5,873 nucleotides of DNA from Phocaeicola_A sp963643925 (lineage in GTDB: Bacteria; Bacteroidota; Bacteroidia; Bacteroidales; Bacteroidaceae), in the NCBI GenBank assembly GCA_963643925.1, contig CAVINS010000114.1, forward strand, positions 1 through 5,873, given 5' to 3'. A program made the position numbers and the translations under genes. The notes under the pieces are model-generated. The model ran no database searches, had not been told where the DNA came from, and saw only the letters and a list, made by a program, of their open reading frames with translations. Within the stretch, counting starts at the first letter, position 1. Every line of letters begins with the position of its first letter. Below are positions 1 through 5,789 of the stretch, piece by piece.

Positions 1-2
1 GG

Positions 3-38
3 ATCTACAATAGTAGAAATTCAAAAAGGCTTATAGCC
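3..38 (-). repeat. CRISPR direct repeat 2, 36 bp
   Basis: Identical over all 36 positions to the repeat at 66-101. It is followed on the minus strand by the unseen second spacer, whose first two bases would be CC (window bases 2-1). Confidence 0.95.
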
Positions 39-84
39 AAGGTGTTTGGCAATGGTGGTATTCCTATCTACAATAGTAGAAATT
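39..84 (-). ncRNA. crRNA 1 (handle plus first spacer), predicted mature span
   Basis: Predicted Cas12a guide RNA: the 19-nt 5' handle (84-66, stem UCUAC/GUAGA with UAUU loop, forming the Cas12a pseudoknot) followed by the 27-nt spacer (65-39). The handle differs from the familiar FnCas12a and AsCas12a handles, as I recall them, only in the loop base (UAUU versus UGUU and UCUU). In characterised systems the 3' end of the spacer is usually trimmed by a few nucleotides, so the real 3' end may lie inside the given span. The spacer target is not identified. The spacer is open in the frame reading KVFGNGGIP on the plus strand, which would suit a coding protospacer but is weak evidence at 9 codons. 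Confidence 0.85.
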
Positions 85-101
85 CAAAAAGGCTTATAGC
101 C
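66..101 (-). repeat. CRISPR direct repeat 1 (leader-proximal), 36 bp
   Basis: This is the first repeat after the leader and the presumed site of new spacer integration. On the minus strand its 5' part (101-91) is the near-palindrome GGCTATAAGCC, followed by TTTTTG and then the 19-nt handle (84-66). Family knowledge says that Cas12a cleaves its precursor just upstream of the AATTTCT handle, so bases 101-85 would be discarded during maturation. Confidence 0.96.
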
Positions 102-124
102 TCTATTATAAACGCGAAGGTACG

Positions 125-153
125 AAAAAATACTCTAATTCAAAAAGATACTC
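125..153 (-). repeat. Short direct repeats in the leader (GAGTAT(C)TTTTT)
   Basis: On the minus strand GAGTATCTTTTT (153-142) is followed by GAGTATTTTTT (135-125), with starts 18 bases apart. Short T-rich direct repeats like these may be leader sequence motifs or simple low-complexity chance. They end about 24 bases upstream of the first repeat. Confidence 0.4.
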
Positions 154-212
154 AAAAGGACTTATGCAGATTTATAATACCCCTCCATATCTTTCTTTAC
201 CAAAAGCGCAAC

Positions 213-275
213 GCAAACCCCTATATTTCAGCAAACTATCTATTTGCAGCAGATTTTATACAGACCAAGGTTTGC
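213..275. repeat. Nested inverted repeats in the leader (GCAAACC/GGTTTGC)
   Basis: The outer arms GCAAACC (213-219) and GGTTTGC (269-275) are perfect 7-bp complements. Between them a second pair, GCAAA (231-235) and TTTGC (243-247), gives a 5-bp stem with a 7-base loop. The arrangement is almost adjacent to the cas2 stop codon. It could fold in RNA as a cas2 3' UTR structure, or act in DNA as a protein-binding or adaptation motif. There is no T-run after the outer arm in the transcribed direction, so it does not look like a standard intrinsic terminator. The arms are seen directly; any function is inferred. Confidence 0.45.
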
Positions 276-280
276 ATCCA

Positions 281-550
281 CTAGAAATATAGTACTGGCT
301 GGTCGCGATGTATGGCCCTGCCATATTTCTTGACATTATCAGAAAGGACATCAAAAACAATGACACTATCATCGGCCGTAAAGTGTTTGGCATATGCCTC
401 AATTTTTGTTGTAAGATTATCCACTATACGTTTGGTATTCTCCACCTCGTACACAGAGAACTGCAATCGTATGGCACCATTTTTCTTCAACATATTAGAA
501 AAATGCGTACGCATTTTGTCATCTGCAATATCGTAACTTACTATTATCAT
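281..550 (-). CDS. cas2: CRISPR-associated protein Cas2 (type V-A)
   Basis: Cas2, 89 aa, the structural partner of Cas1 in the spacer-integration complex (two Cas1 dimers bridged by a Cas2 dimer). The N-terminus MIIVSYDIADDKMR is the typical first beta strand of the Cas2 ferredoxin-like fold, with the conserved Asp at D7, followed by the RLQFSVYEV segment (second strand) and a third hydrophobic strand, DSVIVFDVL. The length is normal for the family (about 80-100 aa). The ATG (550-548) overlaps the cas1 TGA stop by one base (TGATG), which predicts translational coupling. The stop (TAG, 283-281) is followed directly by the leader. Nothing is truncated. The nuclease activity reported for some Cas2 proteins is not required for adaptation and is not claimed here. 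Confidence 0.96.
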   Translation of the reverse strand: MIIVSYDIADDKMRTHFSNMLKKNGAIRLQFSVYEVENTKRIVDNLTTKIEAYAKHFTADDSVIVFDVLSDNVKKYGRAIHRDQPVLYF

Positions 551-1530
551 CAGAATTGGAATAACGGATATTGCTGCACCGACTTACGCCCCATGAAGCA
601 ACGATAGTACTGCTGTATATACTTGAAGATTTCTTGTTTGTGGGCAATTAGAGCCTCCGTGAAGACACGGTAATACTGCGCCGTACACTCCCTCTTTAAA
701 TAGTATTCGTTTTGGCTCTTTGCAAAATCTTTTACAGCGAATTGTTTGCGATTAAATGCCAACAGGGTGGCGTGGTCAATTATACACCGGAAGGGTTCCA
801 CAAGATCACAAACAAGAGATTTGCGTTTAAACCATAGACGGTGATACACACCAACATATAAATCAAAACCGTAGAGACGAAGGAAGCATTCTACGAAATT
901 GAACAGCATGGTATAACCAATATCCAAGGTCACATTAAGCGCATCACACTTAATGCGTGGATGTCGGCCGTTCCACTCGAAGTCTTGATAATATGCCGTG
1001 AAGAAGGTTTTTGCAATAACCCCCTCAATTCCCATCAGCTTGTTATAATCATCAATGTCCATCAAAGAGTTGAGAGCCGCTGTACATTGGCTTATTGCCT
1101 CAATGGTCAACGAGTCGCGTCGGCGGGTTTTTTGCAGCGTTGAGCGTTGGTTCCCTATTTTGTTTCGGACTAGAGTACTAGCTATTGTAATATCATCGGC
1201 AGGCATCAGATGTTGGCGCTGTCTCAATAGAAAATTTGATTCAGCCGAGTCTGACCAATAGAATACCGGGCGCAGATTTGGTTTCACAACGACAAGCGCC
1301 ACGCCGTAGCGGCGGCATTTTTCAATAAGCGGTGTGGTGACGGTGATATGTCCAATCACCATAAGGGCGAGAATCTTCTGAAAGGGGAACTTGGTCAGAG
1401 TCTTTGCCTTGCCATCCTCATTGTGTTCTTCCAACAGCAGTTCACCACTGCTCACGCGCATGCCTTTTTCGTGGTCAAGGCAGTTGATTACGAAAATGGA
1501 GCGTGTTTCTATGTCCTTATGTGTAAACAT
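550..1530 (-). CDS. cas1: CRISPR-associated endonuclease/integrase Cas1 (type V-A)
   Basis: Cas1, 326 aa, the metal-dependent integrase that joins protospacer ends to the first repeat of the array. The N-terminal beta-rich dimerisation domain covers roughly residues 1-90 and the helical catalytic domain the rest. The metal-ligand pattern is complete: E169 in GIEGVIAK, H230 in VYHRLW, and D242/E245 in the DLVEPFR motif, which in other Cas1 families supplies the acidic ligand after the histidine. The size is usual (about 300-340 aa). The ATG at 1530-1528 lies inside the end of cas4 (14-nt overlap). No Shine-Dalgarno motif precedes it, so re-initiation or coupling is likely. The stop overlaps the cas2 start by one base. 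The gene appears intact. The family call is secure; assignment to the V-A branch rests on the neighbours. Confidence 0.97.
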   Translation of the reverse strand: MFTHKDIETRSIFVINCLDHEKGMRVSSGELLLEEHNEDGKAKTLTKFPFQKILALMVIGHITVTTPLIEKCRRYGVALVVVKPNLRPVFYWSDSAESNFLLRQRQHLMPADDITIASTLVRNKIGNQRSTLQKTRRRDSLTIEAISQCTAALNSLMDIDDYNKLMGIEGVIAKTFFTAYYQDFEWNGRHPRIKCDALNVTLDIGYTMLFNFVECFLRLYGFDLYVGVYHRLWFKRKSLVCDLVEPFRCIIDHATLLAFNRKQFAVKDFAKSQNEYYLKRECTAQYYRVFTEALIAHKQEIFKYIQQYYRCFMGRKSVQQYPLFQF

Positions 1531-2086
1531 TGTCGTGGTCGGTTTTGTCGCACAAATTGCAGTAGATGCAATGAATGCATTTATTAGGATTGACTTTGAA
1601 TGGTGTAGACAGCGGGTTGTAGGTCTTGAACTGCTCTATAAAACTGATTAGTTCTGCTTTTTCTTCCTCTCCCGGCAACTGAACAGGCATCATCTTGTTG
1701 GTGGAAATCTCGTAGAATGCCAGTCGCTCGACCTCATAGCCCATCTCCAGTAGGCAGAAATACTGACCCCATAGCTGATAGATTTGACCGCGGAAAATCT
1801 GCTTCAGATTGTTTTTGCGCTCCACAAGCAAGCGTTTGTCTTGCCTATATACGTCTATCTTGCCGGAAATTCCAAGCTCGTCGGAGTATACGGGCAGAGA
1901 CATCAGGTCGGCCTTGCGTGTGCTACCGTTTTTTTCGTCAACGCCCTTATGAGCCAGCGTACCCTTGGTCTGCGGTGTAGCCTTGTAAACATCCTCGTCC
2001 GCATCCATATACACGCTATGCAGGTATATGGAATACGGACAGAAGATGAAGTCATTCAGTGTCGAGAGCGGAATGTAGTCATTCAT
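1517..2086 (-). CDS. cas4: CRISPR-associated exonuclease Cas4
   Basis: Cas4, 189 aa from the ATG at 2086-2084, a RecB-like nuclease that works with Cas1-Cas2 to trim prespacers and select those with a correct PAM. With M1 at this ATG, visible motifs are: C16 in FIFCPYS; H46 in GTLAHKG; D78 in GKIDVY; E89-R90-K91, the ExK core of the RecB motif; Q104 in QIYQLWGQY; and the C-terminal cysteine cluster C170/C173/C176/C179. C16 plus C170-x2-C173-x5-C179 reproduces the usual 4Fe-4S ligand spacing; C176 is an extra cysteine. The frame stays open to a TTG at 2113, but that adds nine residues and a 35-nt overlap with cas12a. The ATG gives the family-like N-terminus MNDYIPLSTLNDF and an 8-nt overlap, so I prefer it. 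The 3' end overlaps cas1 by 14 nt. Confidence 0.95.
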   Translation of the reverse strand: MNDYIPLSTLNDFIFCPYSIYLHSVYMDADEDVYKATPQTKGTLAHKGVDEKNGSTRKADLMSLPVYSDELGISGKIDVYRQDKRLLVERKNNLKQIFRGQIYQLWGQYFCLLEMGYEVERLAFYEISTNKMMPVQLPGEEEKAELISFIEQFKTYNPLSTPFKVNPNKCIHCIYCNLCDKTDHDNVYT

Positions 2087-5000
2087 CTTTTTTATATGGC
2101 TTTTGCTGGGCAAAATTGAGCCACTCCTTGTTGCTGATAGCCAGATTAGGGCGTTCGCCTTCTTTGCTTTCCTTTATTTGGAGAATTGCCCACAATCCCT
2201 TTCTTGCTATGTTGTAGGCGCCATTGGCATCAGCATCCTTTGGAAGATTGTCTAAGCAGCTGCGACTGTCGTAGAAGTTACCATCCTCATCAGCAACAGG
2301 TGAAAGTAGATAATCCACCTCCGAATTGGTAATGCTGTTTCGCAACTGCAGCAACAGTTTCATCAAATTCAGCAGATGCTCGAGATTTTCTTTATCATGC
2401 AAAGCACATATCGACTCCTTCAGATTTCCATGGATGGAAATCCCGGCATCTGCGAAAGCTTTCTTGAATTCTTCCGTCAGAGTCACTTCCTCGTTGTCCC
2501 ACTGGTTGTTTTTTTTCTTATTCTTGAATGTGCGGATACGAGTACCGAAAGTGCAAAGAGTCCAGTGGAGGCGGGTGCCTTCTGCTTTGTTGGTAAACTC
2601 GCTGTAGTCGAAAGCAAATTCAAACCAGTCTTTGACCTCATTGTAGCGTATAGAACTGAATTTGGAGAAGAAGGCGCGCGCTTCTTTTTCATTGGTGTAT
2701 CTCGTGACAAAGAGATTTACAAAACCTGTGACGGGGTCTATCTTGCTGGTATTCCAGGCCGGAATATAGAAGAGACAACCGCTCTGTTTGCCGAGTTTCT
2801 TAAAACTTTCGAATTTACTTGTCAATTGGAGTGCGTTGAGCAAACCGCCAGCTTCGGTGGGTTCTTTTCTCTTGTCGACATAATAATTCAATTTGTCGAT
2901 GAGCATTTTTTCGAATTGCTCGTATACGCTGCGCTCTATCTTCTGACGTCCGCGCATAAAGCCCATGTTGAGGTCTTCAAGCACAACAATTGCATCGTAT
3001 TCCACCATCAGTTTACTGATAATGTGAACCACCTGGCTCAGATAGCCTTGCTTGATGTCCTTGATGTTTTCTATCTTCTTCCAGCTCTTGCGTGCTTCAG
3101 TTCGGCTGTCCTCTCGGTCAGCAAGCAAATCCCTGTAGTTAGTGGCGTAGGTATTGCCATTGTATTCGTTGACGATGTCGTTGAGTGTCATCTGCTTTAC
3201 GATGTTTCCCTGCATGTCGATGAGGGAGAGGTAGAGCAGATGGCGCTCTCCACGGTCAATACCGATGATGTGCTTGATGCCGCCATTGCGGATGATGTCG
3301 AGGACTTCATCATTGACGTTTTCTCGGCCCGTTGCCTTGAAATTAATGGATATAGGCACATGGAATTGGAACTTGTCAACTGTATACCGACGGTTTTTGA
3401 TGATGTCGTAATTGAACGTGCTCTCTTTCTTGGCGTTCCCTATATTCTTATTCTTGATTGAACGTTTTTTGGGATGAACTGTCGTTTCCGCAATGTCGAG
3501 GCTTTTCTTGCGATAGAAAACCTCTGCCTGACCATTGAGTTTGTAAACCACGTCTGCAAGATTCGTCTTGTCAAATAGCATCTTCCAATATAGCGTGTGC
3601 ATATTGGGCGTGCCTTTACTGTGCTCAGAGAAATCCTTGTTCCATATTTGGAAAAGATAAAGTTTGCCTTCGTCGACGAGGTTGTTGATATACTTTTCGG
3701 AAACTCTACGCGTACCCAGCATATATCCCTGCTGCTCCACTTCGCGATAGAAGCCACTAATATCCTCATAAGTTTCCGTTGGCGAGAAATGGAACGGGAA
3801 TTTTTTCCAATCCTCATGCTTTGCAATGGAAGCCTTGAAGAAGTCTATCAATCTTCTGCAGTCTGATATGCTGAAGTTAGCGCCTTTCTTGTGTGTCCCA
3901 TTGTTATAGGCATTGACAATTTCCTCTGACGGAGCAAATTCGGCAATTCTCGACTTAGAGAAGAACACCTTAGGCAACATCTTGTTGGCACCGGGCAAGA
4001 GCTTATAGTCTATCTTTTCGTAGCATTCCCCATCGCAAGGCAATTCATCGATATCGAATGCGTGGTTTGCCTTCTTGTCCATTATTGCCAAAAAGTATAA
4101 GCCGTCTTTTCTTAACAGCACCGATGTACAATCCGGCTCTTTGTTGACATCCCATCCGCCAAGCAGCTGGGCATTCTCAAAGTTCAGTTTTATCTTCTCT
4201 GTGCTATAAGGTTTACGAGTAAGCCAATTGCGCACCTTACTATATAATGGTGTTACGATGCTCAAAGCATCCCAGGCCTTGCGTATCTGTGCGTCGAATT
4301 CGTTGTCTTTGTCTGCCTCATCGCCGCTGCCAAGCAAAGGCTTAATGAAATGCTGAAGCGCCTTGTAGGCATCAAGAAGATTTTTAATTATCTCAGTTTC
4401 TTTGTCCGACTGACCGATATTGCCGTGCTTGCCGGAGAGAATATCAGAAGCCGCCAAGTAAGCCATTTCAATCTGGGTGAACAGATTGATGCGCTGCTCA
4501 CCATCTCGGTCATAAGCGCCCAGGCTTCTGAAGTAATTCTGAATGCAGTGTTCAGCATCGACATACGAATTAAGACGGGCTATGGAGAAACTTTTGGAAG
4601 ACTTTAGCAATTTGTTGATACGCTCTTCATACAATTCCGTTTCGCGGCGTTCTTTAGGAGTAGCACTCACACTATTGCGCAATTCTTGTTTAATTGCCGA
4701 AGTGTACACGTCGTATTGCCCGAAGATCTGCTGCGAAATATCTGTAAGCCCCAAGTCGTTGGCAATATAAATATGCTCCACGTCATAATTGTCCATATTG
4801 AGAAGCAGGTCACGAAGATTGTTGTCGGAATTGCTCACAAGTATGCCCTCAAGCGAATCGTGGGTTTCCTGTATGGCCTTTATCATTTCTTCGTCACTGG
4901 CAAATTCTTCCGGCAACCACGACAGAGCCACTCGGTCGCTCAGTATCATCTTGTAAAGCGGCTTCAGAAGAGGTAGACGGGCATCTCTGTGCTGCTGGTT

Positions 5001-5789
5001 ATACAGATTAACGAACTCATTGATGCCTTGCAGTTTGATGCCGTCTTCAAGAGTTCTACCGCCTATGATATAGTTATAGACTGCTATCTGTTCCTGTGTT
5101 AGCGTCTCGCAGAAATAATCCAGCTGGAACATTTCTTCCAGACAATCGACGTTAAGGTATTCAGAGAACGAAGACACAATATCGCCAAAATGTTCATTCA
5201 CGTCACTTTCGGCAATCTTCTGAAAAGACTTCATATTGTCGAGAAACATAGGCAAATTCTCATGAATCAACCTGTAGGCTATTGCAGTAGATTTGTCCTC
5301 GTCGGAATACATATTCTTCCTGTTCTCATGGAATCCCGTAAAGTAAGAGGTGAATTTACTGAAATTTTCTATCATTTTCTTCTCTTCTTCATCCTCTACG
5401 AATTCCGGAAGATGCTTCTGTATAAGTTCTTTCTTGAACAAATCAGTGAAAGAACCGCCGTTCTTGAAAGCCTCAACAATCTGCTTACGCAGTTCTATTT
5501 TAATCTCTTCAAATGCTTTCTCGTCTCTTTTCGGGTTTTCCGCCAAAGAGACATACTGTTCCAGACTTCCGTCACTGAACTTAAAATTGTAAAGACACAT
5601 GTGTATGAAAGCCTTGTGATAGCGATCAATAATATTCTTTACAATCTTGTACTCTTCTGCACGCTGTTCGTCTTGTTTTATCAGTCCTTTACGCTCTATG
5701 TGAGCAAGCGTTTTTCCAATAGGCTTAAGCTCAAAACAAAGTGTCTTCGACAACTGGTACAAACCAGTCAATTCATCTATGCTTTTCAT
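2079..5789 (-). CDS. cas12a: CRISPR effector nuclease Cas12a (Cpf1), type V-A
   Basis: Cas12a, 1236 aa, the single-protein effector that processes its own pre-crRNA and cuts PAM-flanked DNA (a T-rich 5' PAM is expected). Approximate layout: WED-I 1-25; REC lobe 26-510, including the conserved FTSYFTGFHENRKN at 146-159; WED-II/PI 511-700, with GGWDVNK at 544-550 and NKMLPKVFF at 602-610; WED-III 700-840; RuvC-I with D845 in GIDRGER; bridge helix about 900-922 with W903; RuvC-II with E938 in VLEDLN; Nuc about 1020-1180 with R1084 in TFGTRIR; RuvC-III with D1187 in DADANGAYNIA. Pre-crRNA processing residues H772, K781 and K798 align with FnCas12a H843/K852/K869. PAM-region K550 and K603 match AsCas12a K548 and K607. 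Y359 is the aromatic cap at the guide end (Trp or Tyr in the family). Odd positions are C18, C554 and M945. The start is ATG 5789; a TTG two codons upstream (5795) is less likely. Length is normal and there is no frameshift. Confidence 0.98.
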   Translation of the reverse strand: MKSIDELTGLYQLSKTLCFELKPIGKTLAHIERKGLIKQDEQRAEEYKIVKNIIDRYHKAFIHMCLYNFKFSDGSLEQYVSLAENPKRDEKAFEEIKIELRKQIVEAFKNGGSFTDLFKKELIQKHLPEFVEDEEEKKMIENFSKFTSYFTGFHENRKNMYSDEDKSTAIAYRLIHENLPMFLDNMKSFQKIAESDVNEHFGDIVSSFSEYLNVDCLEEMFQLDYFCETLTQEQIAVYNYIIGGRTLEDGIKLQGINEFVNLYNQQHRDARLPLLKPLYKMILSDRVALSWLPEEFASDEEMIKAIQETHDSLEGILVSNSDNNLRDLLLNMDNYDVEHIYIANDLGLTDISQQIFGQYDVYTSAIKQELRNSVSATPKERRETELYEERINKLLKSSKSFSIARLNSYVDAEHCIQNYFRSLGAYDRDGEQRINLFTQIEMAYLAASDILSGKHGNIGQSDKETEIIKNLLDAYKALQHFIKPLLGSGDEADKDNEFDAQIRKAWDALSIVTPLYSKVRNWLTRKPYSTEKIKLNFENAQLLGGWDVNKEPDCTSVLLRKDGLYFLAIMDKKANHAFDIDELPCDGECYEKIDYKLLPGANKMLPKVFFSKSRIAEFAPSEEIVNAYNNGTHKKGANFSISDCRRLIDFFKASIAKHEDWKKFPFHFSPTETYEDISGFYREVEQQGYMLGTRRVSEKYINNLVDEGKLYLFQIWNKDFSEHSKGTPNMHTLYWKMLFDKTNLADVVYKLNGQAEVFYRKKSLDIAETTVHPKKRSIKNKNIGNAKKESTFNYDIIKNRRYTVDKFQFHVPISINFKATGRENVNDEVLDIIRNGGIKHIIGIDRGERHLLYLSLIDMQGNIVKQMTLNDIVNEYNGNTYATNYRDLLADREDSRTEARKSWKKIENIKDIKQGYLSQVVHIISKLMVEYDAIVVLEDLNMGFMRGRQKIERSVYEQFEKMLIDKLNYYVDKRKEPTEAGGLLNALQLTSKFESFKKLGKQSGCLFYIPAWNTSKIDPVTGFVNLFVTRYTNEKEARAFFSKFSSIRYNEVKDWFEFAFDYSEFTNKAEGTRLHWTLCTFGTRIRTFKNKKKNNQWDNEEVTLTEEFKKAFADAGISIHGNLKESICALHDKENLEHLLNLMKLLLQLRNSITNSEVDYLLSPVADEDGNFYDSRSCLDNLPKDADANGAYNIARKGLWAILQIKESKEGERPNLAISNKEWLNFAQQKPYKKDE

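Larger units (their letters stand above)
1..101 (-). CRISPR. Leader-proximal end of a type V-A CRISPR array (two repeats, one full spacer)
   Basis: Two identical 36-bp direct repeats (3-38 and 66-101) flank a 27-bp spacer (39-65). Bases 1-2 would be the start of the next spacer, so the array continues beyond the left edge. Read on the minus strand, each repeat begins GGCTATAAGCC and ends with AATTTCTACTATTGTAGAT, the characteristic Cas12a handle with stem TCTAC/GTAGA and a 4-nt TATT loop. This fixes the array orientation as minus, the same as the cas genes, with cas2 and the leader upstream. Both repeats are perfect copies, which fits the young, leader-proximal end; distal repeats often degenerate. 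The total number of spacers cannot be known from this window. Confidence 0.97.
102..280 (-). promoter_or_regulatory. CRISPR leader between cas2 and the array
   Basis: This is a 179-bp AT-rich non-coding stretch between the cas2 stop codon and the first repeat, the expected position of the leader that drives array transcription and marks the integration end. No credible gene lies in it; the one open frame across it (plus strand) runs through the repeats and spacer and is not a gene. Visible contents on the minus strand are a nested inverted repeat (275-213), repeat-like fragments sharing an 11-bp block with the CRISPR repeat (147-137), two copies of GAGTAT(C)TTTTT (153-142, 135-125), and a TATAAT box at 110-105, three bases from the repeat. 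A promoter is expected here, but I cannot assign its -33/-7 or -35/-10 elements with certainty. Confidence 0.8.

Noticed and set aside
102..280. tracrRNA or scout-RNA-like anti-repeat in the leader
   Set aside because: The 11-base repeat match (137-147) is in the direct, not complementary, sense, and V-A systems with the H/K/K processing residues need no tracrRNA.
42..284. Plus-strand open frame of 80 codons over the array and leader
   Set aside because: It reads through a spacer, a CRISPR repeat and the leader; it is not a gene.
240..300. Intrinsic terminator after cas2
   Set aside because: The inverted repeats near 231-275 are not followed by a U-tract in the transcribed direction; read-through into the leader and array is possible.
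383..392. 10-base match between spacer 1 (42-51) and the cas2 gene, considered as self-targeting
   Set aside because: The match GTGTTTGGCA covers only the PAM-distal part of the spacer, with no seed match; a 10-mer hit somewhere in about 6 kb is near chance.
2376..3461. Long plus-strand open frame (361 codons) opposite cas12a
   Set aside because: It lies wholly antisense to the conserved RuvC/Nuc part of cas12a, shows no recognisable domain, and its openness follows from the codon use of the real gene.
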